Positions 54,128-62,862 of a stretch of 64,000 nt of DNA are shown here, in pieces. Within the stretch, counting starts at the first letter, position 1. Every line of letters starts with the position of its first letter. A program made the position numbers and the translations under genes. The DNA is taken from assembly GCF_029338175.1 (NCBI RefSeq), contig NZ_CP119862.1, positions 3,752,839-3,816,838 on the forward strand, read 5' to 3'. Source of the stretch: Citrobacter enshiensis (GTDB taxonomy: Bacteria > Pseudomonadota > Gammaproteobacteria > Enterobacterales > Enterobacteriaceae). The notes below the pieces were generated by a model. That model saw only the letters and a list, made by a program, of their open reading frames with translations. It was not told where the DNA came from and searched no databases.

Positions 54128-55012
54128 TTAAGGTGTCTGTTGAGACACGTCATGCAGTTGAAATGCCAGGTGCCCATTGCGATCATAGAGTTGACCGACA
54201 CCGATTGAGAAACTCCCACAGCCCAGCGTCACCCGCTCCAGCGGCGCAACGGGAAGCACCTCCCCTCGCAGGAATTGCTCCAGCTCGACCATCGTCAGTT
54301 TGGTACTGAACAATGTCGTCTTGAGCTGGACAGGAATTTTTAGCAATGATGCTTCCAGCTGTGACCTGGAGATGGACGAAACCATCTGTTTTTGTTCACT
54401 CACCTTCTCCAGGAGTTCGGAAAACGCCATGTGCCAGTGGAGGGTAAGCGGCCAGGATTGCTCCTGAAAAACCAGGCGCAACGTCAGGCATAACCCTTTT
54501 TTTTCCGGGGAATCCGTAGATTGCTGCTGCCAGTCCAGATCTTGCAAAATGGGATATTCTGTTCTGACCCCCTGGGTCAGGGCATGCCCCATCCGATTCA
54601 GAAAACGTCGCTCAGTTTCACTTGGCGGCTGATCGCCGTTCGCGTCAATCTGAGTACCCGGCTTGAGGCCCAGCGCTGTTTCCGTCATCGCGGTCACCGC
54701 AGCCCGATGCACGCCAAACCGGAACATTTTTCTGGCACGACCGCCGTGCGGCGCAAGTGCAGCGCACCACACCCACTGCTCATTCTCGACGGGGGATAAT
54801 TCACGAAACTCCAGCTCAAGCGGCTCAACTCGAAGACAGCCTACGGATCGCAAAAATTGCTCCAGTATCCTCGAGATCTTCTCCATTGCGCCGTCCACAT
54901 AGGCTTGCAATAAGCGGAGTTCCTGTACCTGCCCTAATTCTATCGTGGAGTAAAGATTGCCTTGCTCAGGTGCAATGACTTGACCTTTATTCTTTTGTGT
55001 CTTGTTAGCCAT
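54128..55012 (-). CDS. fliM: Divergent switch protein FliM
   Basis: A 294-residue protein at the FliM position. The C-terminal SpoA domain (LKTTLFSTKLTMVELEQFL, PLERVTLGCGSFSIGVGQLY) and a CheC-like middle are recognisable but divergent. The N-terminal CheY-binding motif LSQxEIDALL of ordinary FliM is not seen; the start is MANKTQKNKGQVIAPEQG. First gene of the fliMNPQR-flhBA operon. Confidence 0.82.
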   Translation of the reverse strand: MANKTQKNKGQVIAPEQGNLYSTIELGQVQELRLLQAYVDGAMEKISRILEQFLRSVGCLRVEPLELEFRELSPVENEQWVWCAALAPHGGRARKMFRFGVHRAAVTAMTETALGLKPGTQIDANGDQPPSETERRFLNRMGHALTQGVRTEYPILQDLDWQQQSTDSPEKKGLCLTLRLVFQEQSWPLTLHWHMAFSELLEKVSEQKQMVSSISRSQLEASLLKIPVQLKTTLFSTKLTMVELEQFLRGEVLPVAPLERVTLGCGSFSIGVGQLYDRNGHLAFQLHDVSQQTP

Positions 55013-55740
55013 GAAATTTACTTATCATTAACAATGAGTATGCAATACCAATGATTCAGGAGGATAGCCGGCAAGTTTTCGCTGTTTTAGAAGTGAATAA
55101 ACTCACTATCTCCCATTCCTCTTTTACTTTGAGGCCTCATGCATAGGCGCTAAAACAAACCCGCGCATCACAATGCAACCAGAGGCTCTTGAGTTCGTGC
55201 TGGAACGGTTTTAAAAACCAAACTTGCCTTGTGAACCTCATTCGGCAGGGCGTTTCTATCTTTTAAGAAATGTTGTATTGCTTAAGGTCCTGTACATGAA
55301 AAATGCCAGGTGATTGAACTGATAAAAACCACATCAAAATACATACCACCACGCAATGCTTTGGGTGCAACTTACAATATTAAAATCGGTAAATTCTGAA
55401 TGACAAATACCTAACAGGAGCTGTACGGCACGTGACTTTTTCGAAATCGCTATCGATTTAAGGGGTTGCACTGATGCAAACGCCCTTTGATACATCAGCC
55501 CCTGACGGACGTGAGTTCGGAGGGCCCGAAAAGGCCTCGCAGTGTAGAGAAAAAAGGTCTGCTGTCGTGGGTCAGTCCGGCCGATAAAAGTGATTTAAAA
55601 TAATCCGTGCGCCTGCAATGTTTTTTCCTTTTTGTTCCTGTAATGTTTTCATCGTCAGAATCGAGCCCGTTAATTGTTATGACATCACACTTGAATTTGA
55701 TGGCAATATTTAACCTAAACCATAAAGGAAACCCATTAAG
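55013..55740. other. Right border region of the flagellar locus
   Basis: About 730 AT-rich bases between fliM (minus) and pspE (plus). It should hold promoters for both. No sigma54 site was found on the fliM side. No convincing gene, terminator or mobile-element end was recognised; open frames here shadow pspE. Confidence 0.5.
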
Positions 55741-56082
55741 ATGGTTCACCAAACCCGAATGATGAAAAAACTTCTCCTTGCCAGCAGCCTGCTGATAGCG
55801 TCCACCTCCTTGTTCGCGGCTGAGCATTGGATTGATGTTCGTGATGCCGGGCAGTATCAGGAAACCCATGTCAGCGGCGCAGTGAATATTCCCCTTTCCC
55901 AGATAGACCAACGCATCAGTGAAGTCACTCAGGATAAAAACGACACCCTGCATCTGTATTGCAATACGGGCAATAAGTCCGGCAAAGCCGAAGCCCTGCT
56001 CAAAGATATGGGCTATACCAATGCTGTGAATGAAGGTGGTCTGAAGGATGTTGAAAAAACGCAGACGATGACAAAAGAGTAA
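55741..56082 (+). CDS. pspE: Periplasmic rhodanese PspE
   Basis: A 113-residue exported thiosulfate sulfurtransferase. Signal peptide ends at LFAA; the mature part begins EHWIDVRDAGQYQ and has catalytic Cys in LYCNTGNKSG, then GYTNAVNEGGLKD. It matches E. coli PspE closely. AAAGGAA lies 11 bases before ATG 55741, with two other ATGs at 55759 and 55762. It stands alone, away from any psp operon. Confidence 0.92.
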   Translation: MVHQTRMMKKLLLASSLLIASTSLFAAEHWIDVRDAGQYQETHVSGAVNIPLSQIDQRISEVTQDKNDTLHLYCNTGNKSGKAEALLKDMGYTNAVNEGGLKDVEKTQTMTKE

Positions 56083-56112
56083 TGCCGGAAATCGGTTGAA
56101 TATTCCTTATTC

Positions 56113-56151
56113 TGGTGGTTTTTGAAGCTTATCGCTTCATAATGACCACCA
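56113..56151 (+). terminator. Hairpin after pspE
   Basis: TGGTGGT pairs with ACCACCA, with an inner GAAGC/GCTTC stem. It lies 30 bases after the pspE stop; no T run follows. Confidence 0.6.
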
Positions 56152-56262
56152 CTCTACCCGCCTAAAAACCCCACGTTAATTTGACCATTCCACGCATTAA
56201 AAGCTGTCTGGCCCAGCCCCCGGAAAGACGCTCCGCCCTATCGTTTGAATAAGGGGGAGCAG

Positions 56263-56388
56263 AGTGGCACACCAAAATTTACCGCTGAATTTAAGGAAGC
56301 AGCAGCTCGTCAAATCACAAAACATGGCTATTACCAGGCTGATATTTCTGATCCGAAGGGCGTTTTCGCCTACAGCCTGACTGAATAG
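56263..56388 (+). pseudogene. IS3-family transposase OrfA remnant
   Basis: About 42 codons read SGTPKFTAEFKEAAARQITK, then GYYQADIS and AYSLTE before a TAG. This is the N-terminal HTH region of an IS3-type OrfA. The codon where ATG is expected is CAG, and the rest of the element is gone. Upstream GGGGGAG could be the old ribosome site. Confidence 0.65.
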
Positions 56389-56490
56389 CCGCACTGATAA
56401 TGTTTTTTAAACAATAACAGATTCGGTCACCCTCTTTTGATGGCAAGATGGTAAAACGATAAAGTTAACTTGCGGTACAGAGACAATGTT

Positions 56491-58023
56491 ATGCCGTTTG
56501 GTCTGCTAAAGAAGCGTCGATTCAAATACCGACTGGTTCGCGCCATTCTTGTGGGTTTATTTTGTATTCTGTTAGGGTTAATCAGCACCTTCTGGCAGAC
56601 GGCATCCAATCTCAAGCGAACCACCACCCTCCGGATGACCCATGCCCGGCAACTGGTCGAAGGGACGCTGGACAGCGCCAAATATGCGGCGTTAGCTGTA
56701 AAAGATAATCTCGGCAAACCCTGTCTTGAGCCAGTGGAATTCCAGCTCAGGATGCAGGTGGCATACTCACAGGACGTGCGTAGCGTCAATCTGGCTCAGG
56801 GAAACAAAATTTACTGCTCATCTCTGTACGGTAGCAATCTAGAAAATATCAGCTTTGATAATTATACCAACGGGATGCTGTACCTGATGAGCGACACCCG
56901 GGTCAGGAAAGGACAGCCATTGATTATCTATCGGATGGTCATCGGCAATGACAGTATTGTGGTCAGGCTCTATGGCGATCATATTCTTTCTGAACTCAAT
57001 GTGATCAGCATCAATTTACCGCTGAGCCTGGCTGTGGGTCGACAGCAATGGCAGACATCTGCGGTTCCTCCGTTCTCATCCAGCATGTCGGGGTATCTGG
57101 AGCAGGCCTCGACCCGATATCCTTTCCGGATAGTGACCGTTATTTCCCCGGCGAATTATGTCCATTACTTCTGGATTTTCTCCCGGTTCACGCTTTTCGC
57201 CTGGTTCTTACTGGCCGTTATTGTGGGCTTTGGCGTATTTCGCTGGTCAGGTCGATATATCACGCCAGAACATGAATTGCGTCAGGCGCTGGAACTCCAG
57301 GAGTTTATTCCCTATTTCCAGCCGGTGGTCTCCGGAGAGCATACGCACTGGGTAGGCTGCGAGATTTTGATGCGCTGGTCACATCCCACACTCGGCGTTA
57401 TCCCACCGGACCGTTTCATCCCGTTGGCTGAAAGCTGTAACCTCATTATGCCGATGACCCAGATGCTGATGACCCAGGTACGTAAACAGTTTGTGCCGCT
57501 GGTACATTTGCTGCCGAAGGATTTTCATTTCGCCTTCAATATAAGCGCCAGTCAATTAAAAGACTTCAATCTGGTGGAGGACTGCCGGGTCTTCATCCAG
57601 GCATTCAGTGACAATCCTGTTAAGCTGGTTCTGGAGCTCACCGAGCGGGAATTACTGGTCACTGATGGTGCAACGGAAAGACTGGTGGCAGAGCTGCACA
57701 AACTGGGGGTACTGATCGCCATTGATGATTTCGGCACGGGTAATTCCAGCCTCAAGTATTTGCAAAGCTTCAACGTTGATATCCTTAAAATCGACAAGAG
57801 CTTTGTCAGCAATATTGGCGTTGATTCGCACTCAGTCCATATCATCGACAATATCATTGATCTGGCCACCCGATTACACCTGCAAACCGTGGCGGAAGGG
57901 GTAGAAAATGAAGTTCAGGCCGCTTATCTGAAAGCGCGCAACGTGACGTCTCTACAGGGGTATTTATACGGCAAGCCCATCCCCATGGAGGATTTCGCCA
58001 GACAATTTTACGCGTCTGTTTAA
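56491..58023 (+). CDS. CSS-motif EAL-domain cyclic-di-GMP phosphodiesterase
   Basis: A 510-residue inner-membrane enzyme of the PdeC/YjcC class. Two membrane helices (about 15-37 and 228-250) flank a periplasmic CSS sensor domain with the eponymous YCSSLYG. The C-terminal EAL domain has the signature Glu in GCEILMRW (EIL for EAL), FNISASQL, ELTERELL, IDDFGTGNSS and KIDKSFV, so it should be active. It lowers cyclic-di-GMP and so favours motility. ATG 56491; a TTG at 56470 is less likely. Confidence 0.88.
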   Translation: MPFGLLKKRRFKYRLVRAILVGLFCILLGLISTFWQTASNLKRTTTLRMTHARQLVEGTLDSAKYAALAVKDNLGKPCLEPVEFQLRMQVAYSQDVRSVNLAQGNKIYCSSLYGSNLENISFDNYTNGMLYLMSDTRVRKGQPLIIYRMVIGNDSIVVRLYGDHILSELNVISINLPLSLAVGRQQWQTSAVPPFSSSMSGYLEQASTRYPFRIVTVISPANYVHYFWIFSRFTLFAWFLLAVIVGFGVFRWSGRYITPEHELRQALELQEFIPYFQPVVSGEHTHWVGCEILMRWSHPTLGVIPPDRFIPLAESCNLIMPMTQMLMTQVRKQFVPLVHLLPKDFHFAFNISASQLKDFNLVEDCRVFIQAFSDNPVKLVLELTERELLVTDGATERLVAELHKLGVLIAIDDFGTGNSSLKYLQSFNVDILKIDKSFVSNIGVDSHSVHIIDNIIDLATRLHLQTVAEGVENEVQAAYLKARNVTSLQGYLYGKPIPMEDFARQFYASV

Positions 58024-58084
58024 GGGGTTCTGGTGAACACGGGGCGCGAAAACACCGCCCAGAGACAACGGATGACACACGACC

Positions 58085-58882
58085 CTACCGCGTTTTAAAG
58101 GCATCATGAGAAAGCGCAGCGTGCAGTTGGCGCGCGCTTTTCTGTAGTTGTGGCATCGGGTTGCGACCAATCAGGACAAACTGATATCCCCATCGGCTCC
58201 ACCAGGCGATATTCATGCTATGGTGTGTCTCATGGGTAATCTCCGTCGAGCTTCCTGCTTCCTGCGGCGAAATACACAGCGCCATTGGGCCGTAATCGAC
58301 ATGCACCCAGGCAATCTGGACGATAGGCATTTTGTCGTAGCGCAGCATCCGCACCATTTTCAGCTCCGCGCCATGAAGTTCGAGCTGCTGCTCACGCAGC
58401 TGCAGCCCAATATCCTGAGCGGCGCGGGCCAGCCCGCGCTGCAAAACCGGCGCCGAACTGTCCATATCCAGCAGCGTCTCAACACTGTAAAGCGCCATGT
58501 ATTGCGCCTCAAGATCGCGAATATGTTCGTTTTCGCTTAGTACGCGGTTCACCGGACGCACCAGATAACCAAACCCCGCCCCCATCACCAGAAAACTGAT
58601 CGAAGCTGCCACCAGCGCACGTCGACTAACGCCGGAAGCTGGCGCATGGGTTTTATCCAGATGCCTTTCCAGGTTTTCCTGCATCCGCGCGAGCGGAGCC
58701 TCATCGAGCAAGGGGGCAAACGCGCGTTTAAAGTCCTGATTGCTTTTCATCAGTTCCGCGGTGCGTTCGGACAGTTGCTCATCACTTCGCAGCCGCGCCT
58801 CGAACTTACGCGCATCGTCCTGGCTCATCTCACCGTCAAGCCAGGCAACAATGGCATCGTCGTTATACGGAGAATGCATCAT
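58085..58882 (-). CDS. Anti-sigma factor (membrane, ECF partner)
   Basis: A 265-residue protein. An N-terminal zinc-finger-like/ASD region (IVAWLDGEMSQDDARKFEAR), one membrane helix near 105-125 (ALVAASISFLVMGAGFGYL) and a periplasmic domain. Overlaps the ECF sigma gene, GGAG upstream. It should tether the sigma factor until an envelope signal arrives. The classical HxxxCxxC zinc motif is absent. Confidence 0.82.
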   Translation of the reverse strand: MMHSPYNDDAIVAWLDGEMSQDDARKFEARLRSDEQLSERTAELMKSNQDFKRAFAPLLDEAPLARMQENLERHLDKTHAPASGVSRRALVAASISFLVMGAGFGYLVRPVNRVLSENEHIRDLEAQYMALYSVETLLDMDSSAPVLQRGLARAAQDIGLQLREQQLELHGAELKMVRMLRYDKMPIVQIAWVHVDYGPMALCISPQEAGSSTEITHETHHSMNIAWWSRWGYQFVLIGRNPMPQLQKSARQLHAALSHDAFKTR

Positions 58883-59394
58883 GGACGTTTCTCCCTTGCC
58901 GGAGACAGCGCATCAGCGGATTTAGCCAGCGTTGCCCGTGCCGTCGCCAGTCGGCTCATTATCGTGCCAATGGGAACCGCTAACGTCTGGGCCGCCTCCT
59001 GATAGGTAAGCCCTTCAACATAGACTAAAAATACCGTATTGCGTTGCGCTTCCGGCAACGCATTTACCCGCTGCATGATGGTCTGGTAATGCAGGCGAGC
59101 CTCATCCTGCTCACGGTAATCCGGGGCAATTAAATCTTCGCTGGCGACGAACCCCTGCCCCATTCGCACATGCCGCGAGCGCAGTTCAGAGATCCAGATG
59201 GAATGTAGGATGGAGAACAGCCATCTATCGATACGCGTGCCAGACGTGTACTGCGCGCCCCTCTCGAGCGCGCGTACGCAAGTGGACTGAACCAGTTCTT
59301 CAGCAAGATCCCGATCGCGCGACAATACCAGTCCATAACGCCAAAGACGCGGCAGATGAGCGGTAAGCTGCTGGCGAACGTCGCTGGTGGTAAT
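58879..59394 (-). CDS. ECF-type RNA polymerase sigma factor
   Basis: A sigma factor of about 171 residues with region 2 (LPRLWRYGLVLSRDRDLAEE, IDRWLFSILHSIWI) and region 4 (LPEAQRNTVFLVYVEGLTYQEAA). No in-frame ATG or GTG stands near the expected N-terminus. The best start is ATT at 59394, 7 bases after GAGGG; a CTG at 59415 and a TTG at 59478 are alternatives without a ribosome site. It lies 17 bases after the TPR gene stop and overlaps the anti-sigma gene. Confidence 0.85.
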   Translation of the reverse strand: MTTSDVRQQLTAHLPRLWRYGLVLSRDRDLAEELVQSTCVRALERGAQYTSGTRIDRWLFSILHSIWISELRSRHVRMGQGFVASEDLIAPDYREQDEARLHYQTIMQRVNALPEAQRNTVFLVYVEGLTYQEAAQTLAVPIGTIMSRLATARATLAKSADALSPAREKRP

Positions 59395-59411
59395 GATTTT
59401 GCCCTCAATGA

Positions 59412-59960
59412 TCAGGATTCTGGATGACCGTTGATCGCGGCCTGAAGATCGCGATATTCCTCGCAGCTCTGCCCGCAAATTCCGGCAATTATCTTAAGCT
59501 GCTCTTTTGCCAGATCCGGACGCCCTTTCACCATCCAGGCCTCGCCGAGATATTCCCGTGCTTTAGCATAGTTGGGTTCAAGCGCCAGCGAGCGCTGATA
59601 ATAGCCAATGCCTTCATCCGTGCGGCCAAGCTTACGCGTGGCGTAACCGCGATAGTTCCAGGCCTCAGCCGTATTGCTATTTTTGAGCGTATCCAGCAGG
59701 TTTAACGCCGCCTGATACTCGCCTTTTTTCGCCAGGTGATAGGCATAATTCGTTTTATCCTCGTCACTCAGGCTACCGGTTTTTTCAGGCACGCACTTCT
59801 TGCTGACGCTGTCATAGACCTGCCCTGACGGGCAGTCAGGCGTTTTGCTATTGCTATCATTATTACCCATTGCCAGCACTTGTGGCGTTTGCAGGCAAAA
59901 TAGCAACAGAGGAAGAACCATAAAAGGGACATTACGACGGGGAAAAACGTTAGCGTTCAT
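59412..59960 (-). CDS. Exported TPR protein upstream of ECF sigma
   Basis: A 182-residue protein with a signal peptide ending LQTPQVLA. A short cysteine pair region (CPSGQVYDSVSKKC) resembles small chitin-binding-like knots. TPR units follow (AWNYRGYATRKLGRTDEGI, YAKAREYLGEAWMVKG). AGGAG precedes ATG 59960. Likely the envelope sensor or client of the sigma/anti-sigma pair; that is inference from the operon. Confidence 0.82.
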   Translation of the reverse strand: MNANVFPRRNVPFMVLPLLLFCLQTPQVLAMGNNDSNSKTPDCPSGQVYDSVSKKCVPEKTGSLSDEDKTNYAYHLAKKGEYQAALNLLDTLKNSNTAEAWNYRGYATRKLGRTDEGIGYYQRSLALEPNYAKAREYLGEAWMVKGRPDLAKEQLKIIAGICGQSCEEYRDLQAAINGHPES

Positions 59961-60154
59961 TTTCAACTCCTGGATGAGTGCGGCAGGTGAACGATGAGTA
60001 AACGCCTGAGCACCGCTTTCTATTCGTGGGAAATGAAGTCACAAGGTAAAACGCTGAATAAACTGATCGCCTACAAAAAAAGGGACTGTACGGTATTACC
60101 CCCTCAATTTAACCACTTAACCGACATTTTGGTTCCGTTACTCCTCACGCCTCT

Positions 60155-60541
60155 TCAGACGCATTTTTCGCGCCAGGGTGGTGAGGCGCTGGGTGCGGCA
60201 GTAGATAACAAACAGCACAAACCCCCGGCTATTGAATACCATCCGGCAACCAAGCAGAGCGAGGACGGCAATCGCCAGTGTCCCCCCCTCCTCCCTTCGG
60301 CCAGCAGGTGGTATAGCCCCTGCAACACCGTCAGCGCCAACAAGATGACGAACAGTGTTAAAAATCCTGCCAGGCCGGCGGTAAAGCCGCGAGCCAGAAG
60401 CACGCTTGCAGTAATTAGCGAGACAATCATCGCCAGCGACGGCGCAAAGAAGCTCAACGCATGTAGCGGTGGTGATAAATTTGTCAGATTGTGCAGAAAG
60501 GGCAGCAGGTCAATCGGCTGTTGGCAAACCCAGCTCTTCAT
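60155..60541 (-). CDS. Hypothetical small membrane protein
   Basis: A 128-residue protein with three hydrophobic segments (about 32-50, 52-74, 94-112). I do not recognise it. It lies 194 bases before the TPR gene in the same direction. ATG 60541 has a weak ribosome site; a frame to 60586 adds 15 basic residues. A longer plus-strand frame over the same bases has no such features and is taken as a shadow. Confidence 0.55.
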   Translation of the reverse strand: MKSWVCQQPIDLLPFLHNLTNLSPPLHALSFFAPSLAMIVSLITASVLLARGFTAGLAGFLTLFVILLALTVLQGLYHLLAEGRRGGHWRLPSSLCLVAGWYSIAGGLCCLLSTAAPSASPPWREKCV

Positions 60542-60671
60542 TATTCTGCCAGCAGGCCAGCGCCCCATACGGAAGCCTCTGAGCATTGCTCATTGTGGCG
60601 ATACTTTTTGCCCCGGTAGGGCCAAGACTAATGTTATGAAGTTCCAGCATCTGCCGACGTAACGTTATCCG

Positions 60672-60767
60672 TCAGCCATCTTGTTCGGATGGCATTTTCC
60701 AGTATTGTTCGACAACCAACTGAGCTGATTCACGTTTAAATTCTGCACCAAAATTTCGTCTTTTCAT
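60672..60767 (-). pseudogene. IS3-family OrfA remnant (second)
   Basis: Thirty-one codons start [20 protein letters not shown], the N-terminus of an IS3-type OrfA, then turn into unrelated residues and stop. It cuts into the end of the neighbouring 60736-60954 frame. No inverted-repeat ends were found. Confidence 0.65.
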
Positions 60768-60954
60768 TGGGCCCTACTGGCGGCTGGAGCGGGTTGTCGC
60801 ACATGTCGTTGAGGATCTTCGCGATTTTGAAGCGCAGAAAGGATTTGTATTCCAGCGCCTGCACGGGCCACTGCTCTACCTCCCGCAGGAATTGCTGCGT
60901 GACCTCTGCGGAGACTGCACGGATGGCGCGATACTGAAGTACGGGATAACGCAT
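60736..60954 (-). pseudogene. Truncated gene of unknown function
   Basis: Seventy-two codons starting [18 protein letters not shown] with a coding-like composition up to about DNPLQPPVG. The last ~12 codons read into the IS remnant, so the original C-terminus is lost. I do not recognise the family. Confidence 0.45.
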
Positions 60955-61340
60955 CGTCAGGCTGTTTTACGGCAGTAAGTGCATTCATCAGAATCAATCC
61001 TCTCAGAAAGTCTTCAGGAGACAGGGCAGTGCATTTCGCCGCCATAAATTAAAAATATCTACATTTTTGAGAAATGGGCATATAGCGCTCAAATTGTTTG
61101 AATTTTGTGACGCAGGTGTAAAAATTAGCGAGGAAAGGGAGCAAAAAACGCGGTTTTCTGTCGATGCAAAGGCGATAGCGTGATAAGCCTCACGGAAAAA
61201 GCAGAAAAACAATAACAAAAACGTGACATATACTTACAAATCTTAACAAATAACGACAGCGAGACTGTACGGCCTCCTGGCGCTCCTCTATACCTTGATC
61301 CGTGTTACCTGCGACACATCAACAACACAGAGAAAAACGT

Positions 61341-62822
61341 ATGGAACAGACTTCTGGCAAGAAAAGTGAAGCAATTCATAGCGATACTAAACCGCAATTT
61401 AACCGCTCCATCGGACTCATCTCTAACTTTTCGCTCGGGTTCACCTACCTCTCGCCGCTAACGGCGGTCTATTCCCTGTTTGCGCTGGCGGTGACGCTGG
61501 CGGGGCCGCCGGCGATCTGGTGGATCCCTATTGTGGCCTGCGGGCAACTTCTCGTGGCGCTGGTGTTTGGTGAAGTGGCCTCGCAATACCCGATTACCGG
61601 GGGGCTTTACCCGTGGGCACGTCGCCTGTGGGGCAAAAAATATGCGTGGATCGCCGCCTGGATTTATCTGTGGGCGTTGGTCGTGACCATCACCTCGGTA
61701 GCGGAATATACCGCCACCTTCGTGGGCTCGCTGTTCGGTTTTGCGATCTCGGCAGGCAACATGCTGATCACCTCGGTGGTGCTGTTGCTGCTGATGATGG
61801 CGGTGAACATGTCGGGCACCAAAAACCTCGCGCGGGTCGCCCGTATTGGCTTCTGGTGTGAAATCGTCAGCGTGATTGCGCTGGGTATTTATCTGCTGCT
61901 GTTCCATCGCGCGCAGCCGTTCTCGGTGCTGTTTGACTCCATGGGCGTGCTGGCAAAGGACGGCAGCTACCAGCCTGCGTTTATGGCGGCGGCGCTGATC
62001 GGCCTGTTTATGTTCTTCGGCTTTGAAGCCTGCGGCAACGTGGCGGAAGAGGTGAAAAACCCGAGCAAGAAGATCCCGATCGCGATGATCCTGAGCATCG
62101 TGTTTGGCGCCCTTTCGGCGATGGTGTCGATCCTCGGCTACCTGCTGGCGTCGCCGAACCTGATGAACATCGTCAACGGCAAAATCACCGATCCGATCCC
62201 GGCGATCCTCAACGAAGCCCTCGGTGAAACCGGTGCCACGGTGTTTATCATCATCGCGGTGATTGCCATGTTGTCGTGCATTTTGTCGCTGCAGGCTGCT
62301 TTAAGCCGCCTGATCTTCTCCTTCTCTCGCGACCAGATGCTACCGGGTAGCACCTGGATGTCGAAACTGTCGAAAAACAGCGTGCCGGACAACGCGATGA
62401 TCGTCAGCTGCCTGCTGCCGGTGACCATCTGCGTGTGGGTTTATTTCCAGCCGGATAACCTCGCGCGCATCACCGCCTTTGCGGTTATCGGGATCTACAT
62501 TTCCTTCCAGATGGTGGTACTGGCTGCCCTGCGCCAGCGCCTAAAAGGCTGGAAACCTGCCGGGGAGTGGAGCGTGGGTGGCTGGGGAATGCTGGTTAAC
62601 GTGCTGGCGCTGGCCTATGGCCTGTGTGGGATCTGGCTGCTGGCGCAACCTGCCGAGAGCAGCAGTTTTATCGACCGCTGGACGGTGCTGGTTGGGCTGG
62701 CGGTGGTGATGGTGTCCGGGCTGGTGTACATGGTGCTGGCGCGACCGTTCGGGCGTTCAAACGCACCGGAAGATGATGCCATTGAACATGCGAAACGACT
62801 GAACGCAGAACAATCTCTGTAA
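61341..62822 (+). CDS. APC-superfamily amino-acid/polyamine permease
   Basis: A 493-residue membrane protein with about 12 helices. The APC start SIGLISNFSLGFTYLSPLTAV and the FFGFEACGNVAEEVKNPSK block in helix 6 are typical of amino-acid/GABA/choline-type permeases. It is followed 40 bases later by patD, suggesting uptake of putrescine, GABA or a related amine. ATG 61341 gives the natural soluble N-terminus. Confidence 0.86.
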   Translation: MEQTSGKKSEAIHSDTKPQFNRSIGLISNFSLGFTYLSPLTAVYSLFALAVTLAGPPAIWWIPIVACGQLLVALVFGEVASQYPITGGLYPWARRLWGKKYAWIAAWIYLWALVVTITSVAEYTATFVGSLFGFAISAGNMLITSVVLLLLMMAVNMSGTKNLARVARIGFWCEIVSVIALGIYLLLFHRAQPFSVLFDSMGVLAKDGSYQPAFMAAALIGLFMFFGFEACGNVAEEVKNPSKKIPIAMILSIVFGALSAMVSILGYLLASPNLMNIVNGKITDPIPAILNEALGETGATVFIIIAVIAMLSCILSLQAALSRLIFSFSRDQMLPGSTWMSKLSKNSVPDNAMIVSCLLPVTICVWVYFQPDNLARITAFAVIGIYISFQMVVLAALRQRLKGWKPAGEWSVGGWGMLVNVLALAYGLCGIWLLAQPAESSSFIDRWTVLVGLAVVMVSGLVYMVLARPFGRSNAPEDDAIEHAKRLNAEQSL

Positions 62823-62862
62823 CTAACTCAGAACATAACAACGATCACTGATGGAGTCGGCT

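Larger units (their letters stand above)
60542..61340. other. Region with IS remnant, truncated gene and permease promoter
   Basis: Eight hundred bases holding two damaged reading frames on minus (60672-60767 and 60736-60954) and the upstream region of the permease on plus. No other feature was recognised. Confidence 0.5.

Noticed and set aside
55430-55475. GGCACG near 55434 as a sigma54 site
   Set aside because: The -12 GC is missing at the required spacing, and it points towards pspE rather than fliM.
55440-55480. GTTGCACTGATGCAAA as an IS6-type inverted repeat
   Set aside because: Only partly like the IS26 end and no partner repeat or transposase fragment was found nearby.
59994-60662. 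A 222-codon plus frame opposite the small membrane protein
   Set aside because: No hydrophobic pattern, domain or good ribosome site; composition resembles antisense of a membrane gene.
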